64,000 bases of DNA from Larkinella knui (GTDB taxonomy: Bacteria > Bacteroidota > Bacteroidia > Cytophagales > Spirosomataceae), in the NCBI RefSeq assembly GCF_003858645.1, contig NZ_RQJP01000002.1, positions 186,001 through 250,000 of the forward strand. The letters run 5' to 3'. The position numbers were made by a program, and so were the translations under genes. The notes below the pieces were generated by a model that made no database searches, was not told the DNA's origin, and saw nothing but the letters and a program-made list of their open reading frames with translations. This document shows, piece after piece, positions 42,481 to 52,135 of this stretch. Each line of letters starts with the position of its first letter. Within the stretch, counting starts at the first letter, position 1.

Positions 42481-44328
42481 ATGTGTGCTAAGAACCTGAA
42501 ATCCCGCCGTAATTTTCTGCGCAACAGCCTGGTGAGTGCAGCCGCAGCTCCGGTATTACCGAATTTGCTGGGGACGGCCCCGGCCGAACAACCGGAAGCC
42601 ATACCGGTTGAGAAAAAGGCCCTGCCGCCCAAAAACCCGGTTTCGGATAAACACCGCAACCTGTTCAACGGCGACACCTGCGTCTTTTTTTACAACCCGG
42701 AAATGTGGCAGCCCGAAGATTTTTCGGTAAAAACCGTTAAGAACCCCCGCACCGGCAAGATGAACACCAAGCCGACGCTGGTGGGTGGCCCCTTCAAGGC
42801 GAAGGCGATTCACCGCTACGTGGATGTGCTGGCCGACAACGGCATCGACACGTTTGTGATCAACGCCAATGCGTCGCGGGCGTGGTATCCCAGCAAAAAA
42901 ATAACCAGCATTCTGGACGGCTATAAGCGCGGAGATCGGGATTTTTTCCGGGGCCACGCCATCTGTCAGGGAATCACGGAGCCGGAAGCGGTCGAAGAAT
43001 TTCTGGATACGTTTTCCACGTTCATGAATCTCTACCAGGATTTGCTGGACGCGGGCGTGGACTGGCTGGCGGAAACGTCCAAAGCCTGCCGGGCGCGGAA
43101 AATCGCGCCCTGGGTCAGCATCCGCATGAACGACATGCACGGGAGCAACAATTTTGACGGCAGCTTTTTCAACGTTCCGCTCCTGAAACAGAAAGAAATG
43201 CGGCTGCAAAACAGTTCATACGGTTCCATCAATTCGTTGTACCGGCAGGGCCTGAACTACGAAAAACGCGAGGTGCGCGACCTGATGTTTACCCAGATTC
43301 GGGAAGTGGTGGAAGACTACGATTTCGAAGGACTGGAACTGGACTGGTTGCGCAACCCGCTTTGCTGCGAGCCCAACGCGACGCCCGAAACCATCGGCAT
43401 GATGAACGACTGGATTCGCCAGGTGCGCGCCCTGACCCAAAGCCGGGCGAAAAAAACCGGTCGGCCGTATCCGCTGGGGCTTCGGATTCCGGGGCGGCTC
43501 GACATTCTCAAAAGCATCGGGCTGGATGTGGTGACGCTTTGCCAGGAAGGCACGATCGATTTCGTGAGTCCGTCGGGTTTCTGGTGTACGACCTGGGACA
43601 TGCCGCACGACGAATTCCGGAAACGGCTGGGCGATCGGGTGGCGATTTACGGCGTCGTGGAAGACGGTGCCAATGGCCTGCCTACGCAGAACCAGACGGG
43701 CGATTTTAGCCAGCGGCTGCGGTATATTTCGGCCAGTCCGGAGGTGCTGCACGCCAATGCCGCCGGCAAACTGGCGATGGGGGCCAACGGCATCGAGTGG
43801 TTCAATTTTTACTGCACCGACCAACCCCGGCTGCCGGGTCTGAAGGCGGACTACGCGGCCATGCGCCAAATCGACAAACTTGATTTTCTGCGGGGCAAAC
43901 CCAAGCACTATTGCTTTGCCATCGGGGGAAAATCGTTCAATCACGTTCCTTTTGAATTGCCCGCCCAGCTACCGGTAGCCCTCGAACTGGGCGATCAGCA
44001 TCCGTTCAGACTGGCCATGTGTGCCGAGCCAACGGATAAAAACCTGGAACTGACCGTGCAGATTGTGCTGAAAGCGGGCGACGAAATGAAGTATCTGCCG
44101 GTTTCGTTCAATGGCTGCTGGCCTACCCTCAAAAACGAGCGAACCAGTCAACTCCTCTTTCCCTGCGGTTCCCTGACACACCACACCAAAGACCACATTG
44201 CCTACAATTACCGCTTCCCGGTGTCGCTCGTGCGCGACGGCTGGAACGAAATTGTGGTGGAAAACGGCGGCAAACTGCCGGTTAACCTGGTCTGCATCGA
44301 ACTCGCGGTTCATCCGAAAACCGCTTAA
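42481..44328 (+). CDS. Tat-exported TIM-barrel-like protein (glycosidase-like)
   Basis: Start chosen at the ATG at 42481 (615 residues), giving a twin-arginine signal SRRNFLRNSLVSAAAAP, so it should be exported folded. The middle resembles a family 10-like (GHL10) or related TIM barrel: ADNGIDTFVINANASRAW, KIAPWVSIRMNDMHG, DYDFEGLELDWLRNPLCCEPNA (a strand with Glu and Asp typical for glycosidase active sites), and YPLGLRIPGRLDILKSIGLDVVTL. No specific GH family is assigned. A beta-rich C-terminal domain of about 130 residues follows. It sits between the cytochrome protein and a sugar-acid dehydratase-like gene of operon A. Confidence 0.78.
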   Translation: MCAKNLKSRRNFLRNSLVSAAAAPVLPNLLGTAPAEQPEAIPVEKKALPPKNPVSDKHRNLFNGDTCVFFYNPEMWQPEDFSVKTVKNPRTGKMNTKPTLVGGPFKAKAIHRYVDVLADNGIDTFVINANASRAWYPSKKITSILDGYKRGDRDFFRGHAICQGITEPEAVEEFLDTFSTFMNLYQDLLDAGVDWLAETSKACRARKIAPWVSIRMNDMHGSNNFDGSFFNVPLLKQKEMRLQNSSYGSINSLYRQGLNYEKREVRDLMFTQIREVVEDYDFEGLELDWLRNPLCCEPNATPETIGMMNDWIRQVRALTQSRAKKTGRPYPLGLRIPGRLDILKSIGLDVVTLCQEGTIDFVSPSGFWCTTWDMPHDEFRKRLGDRVAIYGVVEDGANGLPTQNQTGDFSQRLRYISASPEVLHANAAGKLAMGANGIEWFNFYCTDQPRLPGLKADYAAMRQIDKLDFLRGKPKHYCFAIGGKSFNHVPFELPAQLPVALELGDQHPFRLAMCAEPTDKNLELTVQIVLKAGDEMKYLPVSFNGCWPTLKNERTSQLLFPCGSLTHHTKDHIAYNYRFPVSLVRDGWNEIVVENGGKLPVNLVCIELAVHPKTA

Positions 44329-44346
44329 TATTTCCCGCTTTTATCC

Positions 44347-45591
44347 ATGAAAATTACGGACGTTAAAACCATATTACTGACCGGTCCCTGCACCAACGAC
44401 CCGTATCTGTCGGAAGCCCGAAAACTCCGCAGTGCGGCTTTTATTCGCATTGAAACCGATGCCGGAATCGACGGGCTGGGCGAAACCTACGCTGGCTATT
44501 TTTTTCCGGAAGGTGTTCCGCCGATTGTCGAGTTTTTCAAACCCATTCTGATTGGCAACACCGTCGACGACATTCCCGAATTGTGGCAGCGGATGTACCA
44601 GTGCGGTAATTTCTGGTGTCGCGTCGGGCTGGGAACCATCGTGCTGGCCGGTATTGAAGCGGCTTTGTGGGATCTGAAAGGCAAGTCGATGGGCGTTCCG
44701 GTGTATCAATTATTGAAAGACCGCTGGCAAAACCGCTTTTCGTCGGCTGCGACGGAACACGGCGAACTGCCCGCTTACGCAACGGGCGGGCCGAGCAATT
44801 ATCCGCTCGATAAACTGGCGGGCAAAGTTGATTTTTACCAATCGCTGGGGTTTCAGGGCGTCAAAATTGGAGCCGGAGCCTATTGGAAAGACCGGGGTTT
44901 CGAGATTTCGGCCGAACCCGCTGCGGCCGCCGACCTGGAAGCGCAAAAGGCGGATTTCATCCGGCAGCGCTTTGGCAACGACCTTCGGCTCCTGTTCGAT
45001 GCGCACATGGGCAACAGCCCAACGCTCACCTGGGGGCTGGAAACCGCCACGGCGGTGGCCAAAGCCCTCGAACCTTACGACCTTTTTTGCCTGGAAGAAC
45101 CGCTGCATTACACCCGGCCGGACCTCTACGCCGAGCTGCGCCGGAACACCAAAACGCGCATTGCCGGGGGCGAGTGTCTGACGGCGGTGTGCGAATGGCA
45201 GACGTTCATCGATCAGGATAGTTTCGGCATCGGCCAGCCGGACGCGTCGTTCACCGCCGGACTCGATCAGTTTATGGAGGTGGCTTCGTTGCTGGACGCC
45301 CGGGGACAAAAAATCGCACCCCACGCCTGGGGCGCGGGCGGTTCGCAGATGCAGAACATTCACGGCGGTTTTGCCTGCCCGAACACGGTTATTCTGGAGG
45401 TGGCTCCGGCCTACGGTCCGCTCCACAGCGAAGTGATCGGCGACAGTTTGCAGCTAAAAAACGGCTATATCCTGCCCCCGGAAAAACCGGGTCTGGGCAT
45501 CGAACTCCGGGACGAAACCATCCGTCGCTTTCCGTTCATTCCCGGAACGGGCGAGTTCAACAGTGTGCCCGGAAAGATATTAACAACCTGA
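44347..45591 (+). CDS. Mandelate racemase/muconate lactonising family enzyme (sugar-acid dehydratase-like)
   Basis: A 414-residue enolase-superfamily protein. The capping domain has SAAFIRIETDAGIDGLGETY. Metal ligands and catalytic residues appear in order: LLFDAHMGN (Asp), CLEEPLHY (Glu), IAGGECLTAV (Glu) and KIAPHAWGAGG with His as acid/base. The second barrel strand has a single Lys (GVKIGAG) rather than the full KxK motif. This pattern fits acid-sugar dehydratases of the MR/galactonate group. Reaction by analogy: dehydration of a sugar acid to a 2-keto-3-deoxy product. It lies 18 bp after the Tat protein gene and before a repeat and a 2-hydroxyacid dehydrogenase. Confidence 0.88.
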   Translation: MKITDVKTILLTGPCTNDPYLSEARKLRSAAFIRIETDAGIDGLGETYAGYFFPEGVPPIVEFFKPILIGNTVDDIPELWQRMYQCGNFWCRVGLGTIVLAGIEAALWDLKGKSMGVPVYQLLKDRWQNRFSSAATEHGELPAYATGGPSNYPLDKLAGKVDFYQSLGFQGVKIGAGAYWKDRGFEISAEPAAAADLEAQKADFIRQRFGNDLRLLFDAHMGNSPTLTWGLETATAVAKALEPYDLFCLEEPLHYTRPDLYAELRRNTKTRIAGGECLTAVCEWQTFIDQDSFGIGQPDASFTAGLDQFMEVASLLDARGQKIAPHAWGAGGSQMQNIHGGFACPNTVILEVAPAYGPLHSEVIGDSLQLKNGYILPPEKPGLGIELRDETIRRFPFIPGTGEFNSVPGKILTT

Positions 45592-45631
45592 TTTACAAGA
45601 ATTTTTAGATTTTTCATAATGCCTGAGTTTT

Positions 45632-45833
45632 GTTCGTTGGCACACCCCGGAGGGGTGCTCTGTTAATAGAAATCGGTAATCCCCCTGCTGTTCCAAGCCC
45701 CGGCAGGGGCGTTCTGATAAATGATCTGGAAATTAGGACGCCCCTGCCGGGGCTTGATGCCGCTGATCAGGCCGTGTGGCTATTAACAGAAAACGGCAGC
45801 GGCCGACCGTCCCTCCGGGGTGTGCCAACGAAC
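45632..45833. repeat. Three-level nested palindrome within operon A
   Basis: Outer arms 45632-45654 and 45811-45833 (perfect 23 bp), middle arms CTGTTAATAG / CTATTAACAG (45660-45669 and 45780-45789), inner arms 45694-45711 and 45739-45756 (perfect 18 bp with CCCCGGCAGGGG). It is the clearest copy of the family also seen at 18796, 62671 and 39498. It lies between two operon genes and is not coding. Confidence 0.93.
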
Positions 45834-45864
45834 AACTTTACCCGTGTAAACGAATCCACAACCC

Positions 45865-46878
45865 ATGTTGAATATCCTGATTGATATGCCGGTTTATGCG
45901 CCGGTGCTGCAGGCTTTGCAGCGATTACCAAACGTCAAGGTGGCCGTTATTGACCCGCCGGAAGAGAAAGCCCGGGTTCTGCCAACGGACCTGATTCGGG
46001 ACTGCGACGCCCTCTTTTGTACGTTTCTGCCCGAAAACTACGACGAAATGGAGCGGCTGAAACTGGTGCAGATTGCCTCCGTGGGCTATACGCAACTGGT
46101 GGGCAAGGCATTGGCGGAGCGGGGCGTTCGGGCGTGCAATGCGCTGGGGGTTTTCGATGTGCCGATTGCCGAGTGGAACATCGCCATGATGATCAATCTG
46201 GCGCGCGACCTGCGCGGTTTGATTCGCAACCAGGACGCCGGAATCTGGGATCGGTCGGCGGTTTTTCAGAAAGAAATCCGGGGTTCGGTCGTCGGACTCT
46301 GGGGCTACGGCGGTATTGGCCGCGAAACCGCCCGACTCGCCAAAGCCCTCGGTATGACCGTCCATGTGCTGGTGCGCCAGGAGGTCAGCAAACGTGACGC
46401 CAGTTTTGCCGTACCGGAAACGGGTGATTCTGACGGAAGTTTACCCGACCGCATTTTTACCATGAACGAAAAAGACGCGTTTTTGGAGGGGCTGGATTTC
46501 CTGATCATGGGCATTCCGCAAACCGCCACAACCACCGGAATCGTTGGTGAAAACGAACTGCGGCTGCTGCCACCGCACGCTTTTTTGCTAAATCCGGCGC
46601 GGGGGCCGCTGGTGCAGGAAGCCGCACTCCTGCGGGCGCTGCGCGAAGGCTGGATTGCCGGGGCCGCCCTCGACACGCACTACCAGTATCCGATGCCGCC
46701 GGACCATCCGCTCTGGCAATTCCCCAACGTCATCATGACGCCCCACATTTCCGGTTCCAGTTTAAGCCCCCGGTTTCTGGAACGGGTCTCGTCCATTTTC
46801 CTCCAGAATGTCAGCCGGTATCAACGGTTCGAGCCGCTTTTGAATGAATTGACCCCGGCTCAATTAAGCGGACAGTGA
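45865..46878 (+). CDS. NAD-dependent D-2-hydroxyacid dehydrogenase family protein
   Basis: A 337-residue D-isomer-specific 2-hydroxyacid dehydrogenase. The NAD-binding motif GLWGYGGIGRETARL (about 149-163), the substrate-binding Arg in NPARGPLVQEAAL, the Glu-bearing PPDHPLWQF segment, and the His of VIMTPHISGSS are all present. Reaction by family: reduction of a 2-keto acid to a D-2-hydroxyacid or the reverse. In the island it could act on a keto acid coming from the dehydratase or aldolase; this is inferred. It is the last gene of operon A; the ATG lies 31 bp after a nested palindrome. Confidence 0.88.
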   Translation: MLNILIDMPVYAPVLQALQRLPNVKVAVIDPPEEKARVLPTDLIRDCDALFCTFLPENYDEMERLKLVQIASVGYTQLVGKALAERGVRACNALGVFDVPIAEWNIAMMINLARDLRGLIRNQDAGIWDRSAVFQKEIRGSVVGLWGYGGIGRETARLAKALGMTVHVLVRQEVSKRDASFAVPETGDSDGSLPDRIFTMNEKDAFLEGLDFLIMGIPQTATTTGIVGENELRLLPPHAFLLNPARGPLVQEAALLRALREGWIAGAALDTHYQYPMPPDHPLWQFPNVIMTPHISGSSLSPRFLERVSSIFLQNVSRYQRFEPLLNELTPAQLSGQ

Positions 46879-47013
46879 GCCCAAAATCGGAAATTTACTC
46901 AAGCCGAAACCCGGTCCTGCTGTTTGCTTAGCACCTTTATAAAGTGAAATTTTTTAACCGATAAGTTAAATAAAAAAGGCGTTTGCAGCAGAAAAACAGG
47001 ATCGGCGGGCATT
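46879..47013. other. Short intergenic spacer before promoter B
   Basis: 135 bp between the 2-hydroxyacid dehydrogenase and the shared promoter element; with the promoter and susC leader the gene-free stretch is 360 bp. It is A/T-rich in its second half and has no clear hairpin terminator, gene or repeat. Confidence 0.4.
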
Positions 47014-47079
47014 TTGAAAAATAGTACCAGAAATGTAAATAAAAGTAATAGCAGGTCTGGTTTGACAAAGTTAATTTTG
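47014..47079 (+). promoter_or_regulatory. Shared promoter element, copy B (susC)
   Basis: Gap-free copy of the 66-bp element. Half-sites AATAGTACCAG (47020-47030) and AAAAGTAATAG (47041-47051), offset 21 bp, -7 box TAATTTTG at 47072-47079 (exact TAnnTTTG). It shares the 18-bp string AAATGTAAATAAAAGTAA with copy C. The leader to the susC ATG at 47239 is about 160 bp. Confidence 0.82.
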
Positions 47080-47238
47080 ATGATAGGCCCCAGGATACTA
47101 ATACATTCCGTTTAGACACGAGAAAACCAAATATTATTTAGCCAAAAATTGGCTGCTGATGAGGTATGCCCATTCGTGAAGCAATTGGCTATCCGGGACC
47201 CGAAATACTGCACTCGAACTTCTTTCTTCGTTCAACCC

Positions 47239-50200
47239 ATGACAAAACACGTACTCACTCACTACCGCTCCTGTCAATTCAGGAAATGGGTCTTCGCCAG
47301 TGCTGCTTTGGTTGCCACCTTTCCGGCCCTGGCCGACGGTGCGGCCAACCGCAATTTGCGGATTACAAACCATCGAAACACGATGTTGGCCCGACTGAAA
47401 GCAGACGTTCGGATTACCGGAACCGTCAAATCGCTCGAAGGCGAAGTTATTCCCGGCGTCAATGTAATTATTAAAGGTACCACCAACGGGACCGTTACCG
47501 ACAAAGAGGGCCAATTTGCGCTGAATGTCCCCGAAAATGCCACGCTGGTTTTTTCGTTCATCGGGTATCTGACGGAGGAAGTGAACATCAATTCCCGGAC
47601 ATCCCTCCAGATTACCCTGAAGTCTGACGTCAAATCCCTGCAGGAGGTTTTGGTGGTCGGCTACGGCAAACAATCCCGCGAAACGGTAACTACCTCAGTG
47701 ACGAAACTGGACACCAAAGTGCTGGAGAATATTCCCTACGCCAATGCCGCATCGGCCATGCAGGGAACGTTGTCGGGGGTGCGGGTGCAGAGTACGTCGG
47801 GGCAACCCGGAGCGGCTCCCCGCGTGATCGTCCGCGGAGGAACCTCCATCAATAACCCGGACGGAGCGGCTCCGCTCTACATCGTCGATGGTATTATCCG
47901 GACCAACATGAACGACATTAGTCCCGACGACATCGAGAGTCTGCAAGTGTTGAAAGACGCAGCGGCCACGGCCATTTACGGAGCGCGCGGTTCGAACGGT
48001 GTTGTGATTCTGACCACCAAAGGCGGGAAAGAAGGCAAAACCCGGATTACGTACGGCTACGATTTCACCCTGTCCGATGTGGGCAAACGCCTGGAAATGG
48101 CCTCGGCCCATGATTATATCGAACTGGGACGGCTGGGCATCGTTGCCACGGCCCAGAAAATTCCGGCAGCCATCAACCGGCTGATTCTGCCCAACGGGAT
48201 GGGAACCGGCAACGATTTGACCAACAATACCGGTTTTACTCCGCAGTATTTGTCGGACGCCAACCGCCAGAAACTGAATGAAGGCTGGCAGAGTATGCCC
48301 GATCCGGTGGACCCCACCAAAACCATCATTTACAAGGAAACCGACTACCAGGATTACCTGTGGCAAACCGGCCAGTCGCACAACCACAACATCGGTTTGT
48401 CGGGCGGTACGGACAAGGCTACCTTCAACGCGAGCCTGGGGTATTTGACCAACCAGGGAATCGCCATCACGACCGGTTTCAACCGGCTGACCTTCAACCT
48501 GAACGGAAATTTGAAGGTGCGCGACAACATCAGCGTTTTCGGACGGGCTCTGTATTCGAACTCCGTTTCCAAACAGGTGTACAATGTCGGGCAGGTTTTC
48601 TGGACCTCCATTGCCGCGCCGAAGACGTCCAAGTATACTTTCGAAGACGGCACGCTGGCACCGGGCCTAGGCCGGGGTCTGGGAAACCCGACCTATCACC
48701 TGAACAACCGCAACGATCAGAACGGTTCGGAAAACCTGTCGCTCGCGACGGGCGGACACTGGGATATCCTGCCCGGTTTGTCGTTCGATCCGCAGGTGTC
48801 TCTATACCGGCTTACGGACGAATCCCGCACTTTTCAGCCCTCCTACCAGAACGGGGCCGGCCCGGCCAACCTGAACACGACCCGGAGCGCAACGGTCACA
48901 AACAGCAAATGGTTTCAAACCCAGGCCGACGCCGTTCTGACGTACATAAAATCATTTGGCTCGGCGCATAATCTGGAAGCGAAAGCGGGTTTCTCGTATT
49001 TTGGCCGCAAACTTTCTACCTTCAGCGCCAGTGGACAAGGCGCGGCAACGGACCTGATCCCGACGCTGAATGCTTCCGCCACTTACCCGCTAGTGAGCAG
49101 CACCATCAGCGATCAGGTCATCCTGGGCTACTTTGGCCGGATCAATTACGACTACAAACAGCGCTACCTCCTGACGGTCAACGCCCGGTATGACGGGGCT
49201 TCCAACCTGGGGGCCTCCAACAAATGGGGCTTCTTCCCGGGCGTCGCTCTGGGGTGGAACATGCACCAGGAAGAATTCTGGAAAGGCGTACCCACGGTCC
49301 TGTCGCGGCTGAAGCTGCGGGCCAGTTACGGGGTAAACGGAAACATCAGTGGCTTGAGTGACTTTCAATCGCAGGGTGAATACGGCCTTTCCACGACGAC
49401 GGGTCAACAGCGCTACGGCGGTATTCCCGGTATTCAGCAGATTACGCTGCCAAACGCCAACTTGCAGTGGGAACGCTCCAAAACCGTTGACTTAGGTGCT
49501 GATCTGAGCCTGCTGAACAACCGGATTTCATTGCTTTTTGACGTCTACCGCCGGGTCACCGACAATTTATTGACCAACCTGACCCTGCCCCAATCGACCG
49601 GTTTTACCACCATTTTTACCAACCTCGCCAGTCTGGAAAACAAAGGCGTTGAATTTGAAGTGAGCGCGCAGGTGTTGCCCAGTTCTTCGGCCTTTCAGTG
49701 GAACATCGCATTCAATGCGTCTAAAACCCGGAATAAAATCCTGCGGTTACCAGACAACGGAATTGCCAATAACCGGGTAGGCGGTATTGAAGTGTGGGAC
49801 GCCAAGTCGGGTGCCTACGTCTGGGTTCCGGCCAATGCGGGTTTGATGGAAGGGAGCCGTTTGGGAGACTGGTATGCCTACAAAGCCCTCGGGGTGTACG
49901 CAACCGACGAAGACGCCAAATCGGCCCCGATCGACAACGTGATCGGCGCCAACAAAACCAAGTATGGCGGGGATGTGATCTGGCAGGATACGGACGGCAA
50001 CGGCATCATCGACCAGCGCGACAAAGTGTATGTGGGCAATGCGTTCCCGGTCTGGACCGGTGGATTCTCCAACACCTTTTCCTACAAAAACCTGAACCTC
50101 CTGATTCGGATGGATTATACCACCGGCCACAGCACCTACAACTACGGACGTGCCTATCAGGACGGAAACTGGCAGGGTGATGTGAACATGACCAAGGAAT

Positions 50201-50574
50201 TTGCCGAAAAATCCTGGAAAAAACAGGGCGATGTAACGGATGTTCCGCGGTATTACTGGCAGGATCAGACGCAGCAGAACATCTGGCGCGGAAACGGAAA
50301 TACCGGTATCAGTTCCAGCTACGTCGAAAAGTGCGATTTTCTGGCCATTCGCGAGGTTACGCTGAGCTACACCATTCCGTCGCGGTTCCTGCAAAAAGCG
50401 AAGTTGAGCAACCTGCGACTGAACATCACCGGCAATAACCTGCACTATTTTACGGGCTACAAAGGACTCAATCCGGAAGACGGCGGTTACAGCACCAATG
50501 CCGGAACCTGGGGCGACCGGGGCCGGTATCCCAATCCCCGCAATCTCATTTTTGGAGCCAGTGTTTCATTTTAA
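47239..50574 (+). CDS. SusC/RagA family TonB-linked outer membrane protein
   Basis: From the ATG at 47239 (1111 residues) with a signal peptide ending near FPALADG; a TTG at 47149 is rejected because it would put 30 odd residues before the signal. Domain order: CarboxypepD_reg-like beta-sandwich (ITGTVKSLEGEVIPGVNVIIKGT...GTVTDKEGQFALNV), the SusC signature LQEVLVVGYGKQSRETVTTSV, plug domain (VRGGTSINNPDGAAPLYIVDG, DAAATAIYGARGSNGVVILTTKGG) and a long 22-strand barrel ending ...LIFGASVSF. It imports a bound oligosaccharide or related ligand with its SusD partner, energised by TonB. It is transcribed from promoter B with susD 14 bp behind. Confidence 0.95.
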   Translation: MTKHVLTHYRSCQFRKWVFASAALVATFPALADGAANRNLRITNHRNTMLARLKADVRITGTVKSLEGEVIPGVNVIIKGTTNGTVTDKEGQFALNVPENATLVFSFIGYLTEEVNINSRTSLQITLKSDVKSLQEVLVVGYGKQSRETVTTSVTKLDTKVLENIPYANAASAMQGTLSGVRVQSTSGQPGAAPRVIVRGGTSINNPDGAAPLYIVDGIIRTNMNDISPDDIESLQVLKDAAATAIYGARGSNGVVILTTKGGKEGKTRITYGYDFTLSDVGKRLEMASAHDYIELGRLGIVATAQKIPAAINRLILPNGMGTGNDLTNNTGFTPQYLSDANRQKLNEGWQSMPDPVDPTKTIIYKETDYQDYLWQTGQSHNHNIGLSGGTDKATFNASLGYLTNQGIAITTGFNRLTFNLNGNLKVRDNISVFGRALYSNSVSKQVYNVGQVFWTSIAAPKTSKYTFEDGTLAPGLGRGLGNPTYHLNNRNDQNGSENLSLATGGHWDILPGLSFDPQVSLYRLTDESRTFQPSYQNGAGPANLNTTRSATVTNSKWFQTQADAVLTYIKSFGSAHNLEAKAGFSYFGRKLSTFSASGQGAATDLIPTLNASATYPLVSSTISDQVILGYFGRINYDYKQRYLLTVNARYDGASNLGASNKWGFFPGVALGWNMHQEEFWKGVPTVLSRLKLRASYGVNGNISGLSDFQSQGEYGLSTTTGQQRYGGIPGIQQITLPNANLQWERSKTVDLGADLSLLNNRISLLFDVYRRVTDNLLTNLTLPQSTGFTTIFTNLASLENKGVEFEVSAQVLPSSSAFQWNIAFNASKTRNKILRLPDNGIANNRVGGIEVWDAKSGAYVWVPANAGLMEGSRLGDWYAYKALGVYATDEDAKSAPIDNVIGANKTKYGGDVIWQDTDGNGIIDQRDKVYVGNAFPVWTGGFSNTFSYKNLNLLIRMDYTTGHSTYNYGRAYQDGNWQGDVNMTKEFAEKSWKKQGDVTDVPRYYWQDQTQQNIWRGNGNTGISSSYVEKCDFLAIREVTLSYTIPSRFLQKAKLSNLRLNITGNNLHYFTGYKGLNPEDGGYSTNAGTWGDRGRYPNPRNLIFGASVSF

Positions 50575-50588
50575 TCACCTTGACACCC

Positions 50589-52076
50589 ATGCATACTTTA
50601 CGATATAAATTAGGCGTAGCGCTGAGTGCCATTCTGCTCGGAACCGTTACCTCCTGCACCGACAGCCTCGATGTCAAGCCCACCAGTCTGATTACGGTGG
50701 CGTCTTACTGGCAGAAAGAAGACGACGCCAAAGGTGCCCTCTACGGCATGTACATCCGGTTGCGCAGCGAAGCCGTAACCAACCTGTTCGTCATGGGCGA
50801 AGCCCGCAGCGAAACTCTGACGTCGGCCCTGGTCGGAACGCTGAGCTTCGACCGGTATTACGACAATTCGCTGGATGCGAACATGGGAACCCTCATTACC
50901 TGGCAAACCATGTATTCGGTGGTCAACGCAGCCAATTTGCTGATCAAATACACCCCGACGATCAAATTCACTTCGGAAGCCAGCAAAAATGACATTCTGG
51001 CGCAGGCCTACACCACGCGGGCGTTCATGTATTACGCGATGGTACGAACCTGGGGCGCGTTGCCGTTGCGCACCGAGCCCATCGAGGGCTACGATCCGCA
51101 GACGATTCAGGTCGGGCGCTCACCGGAAGCCGATGTTTTCGCCTTGATCAAGGCCGATCTGGACAAGGCTCTTTCGCTGTATCCCACCAACACGATCGCG
51201 GCAGGCCGGAGCATCTGGTCAAAACCGGCCACGAACGCCCTGAAAGCCGACGTGTATCTGTGGACCGGAAAACGAATGAATGGCGGACAGGCCGATTTTA
51301 CCAAAGCCCTGGAAGCCTGCAACGCCGTGCAAACCGCCGACGTAACGCTGCTGCCTAATTTTGCCGATCTCTTCAGCTATACCAACAAAGGGAATAAGGA
51401 GATTTTGATGGCAGTGCGGTTTCAGGCCCTGGAATCGGTCGATAACTTCTATTTCAACGGCTACGTCGCCAACGGAGCGATTCCGACCAATCTGGAAGCC
51501 AGCAGCGTTAGTGCGCTCGGCGTTCCGGGTGGCAACAGCGTCTGGAGTCCTACGGCCGCGGTCCGCAATCAATTTACGACCGACGACCAGCGACGCAACG
51601 CCACGTTCCGCGAACTCTACACGGTGGATGCTGCCGGAGTCCGGAAGTTATACACGCCCATTATTGTGAAAGGAACCGGAACGGTCGAAAACAACGTCCG
51701 GTATTTTGCCAGCGACGTGATTCTGTACCGCTATGCCGATCTGTTGCTGCTGAAGGCGGAAGCCAAAAATGCACTGGGGCAGGATCCGTCTCCCGAAATC
51801 AATCTGGTCCGGCAGCGGGCTTACGGAACGAACGCAGCCGCCCACGTTTTTGTGAACGGAACGAAAGAACAGAACGACGACGCGATTCTTCAGGAGCGGC
51901 TCCTTGAACTGGCGTATGAAGGAAAACGGTGGTGGGATCTGCGCCGGTTCGGCAAAGTGTTTGACAAAGTGCCTTCGCTGCAAAGCAAAAAAGGCCAGGA
52001 AAGCGCGTTGTTGTTCCCCATTTCAACCACCACGCTGAGTCTGGAACCGCTGGTAAAACAAAACGCCGGTTACTAA
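50589..52076 (+). CDS. SusD/RagB family outer membrane lipoprotein
   Basis: From the ATG at 50589 (495 residues): lipoprotein signal LGVALSAILLGTVTSC with Cys23. It has the SusD helical repeat layout: QTMYSVVNAANLLIKYTPT, AQAYTTRAFMYYAMVRTWG and a late LQERLLELAYEGKRWWDLRRFGK, the classic C-terminal signature. It caps the SusC barrel on the cell surface and binds the ligand. The gene follows susC by 14 bp. The ligand is not known, but the regulon suggests the same compound that is degraded by operons A, C and D. A hairpin follows 18 bp after the stop. Confidence 0.95.
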   Translation: MHTLRYKLGVALSAILLGTVTSCTDSLDVKPTSLITVASYWQKEDDAKGALYGMYIRLRSEAVTNLFVMGEARSETLTSALVGTLSFDRYYDNSLDANMGTLITWQTMYSVVNAANLLIKYTPTIKFTSEASKNDILAQAYTTRAFMYYAMVRTWGALPLRTEPIEGYDPQTIQVGRSPEADVFALIKADLDKALSLYPTNTIAAGRSIWSKPATNALKADVYLWTGKRMNGGQADFTKALEACNAVQTADVTLLPNFADLFSYTNKGNKEILMAVRFQALESVDNFYFNGYVANGAIPTNLEASSVSALGVPGGNSVWSPTAAVRNQFTTDDQRRNATFRELYTVDAAGVRKLYTPIIVKGTGTVENNVRYFASDVILYRYADLLLLKAEAKNALGQDPSPEINLVRQRAYGTNAAAHVFVNGTKEQNDDAILQERLLELAYEGKRWWDLRRFGKVFDKVPSLQSKKGQESALLFPISTTTLSLEPLVKQNAGY

Positions 52077-52094
52077 CCAACACCGGGCCTGAGC

Positions 52095-52134
52095 CTTCCC
52101 CGCCGGAGTATTCGATAAGAGTCCGGTGGGGAAG
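52095..52134. terminator. Bidirectional hairpin between convergent susD and araC
   Basis: Arms 52095-52107 and 52122-52134, a 13-bp stem with one G-T pair and a 14-nt loop. It lies between the ends of the susD and the AraC regulator genes. No strong T-run, so it may terminate with the help of convergent transcription. Confidence 0.6.
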
Positions 52135-52135
52135 T

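Noticed and set aside
45630-45884. 84-codon frame inside the nested palindrome
   Set aside because: It is encoded by repeat DNA and overlaps the dehydrogenase start; the pairing, not the frame, is conserved.
47149-47238. TTG start for susC 90 bp upstream of the chosen ATG
   Set aside because: It would place about 30 polar residues ahead of the signal peptide; the distance to the -7 box would resemble copy A, but the ATG at 47239 gives a proper signal sequence.
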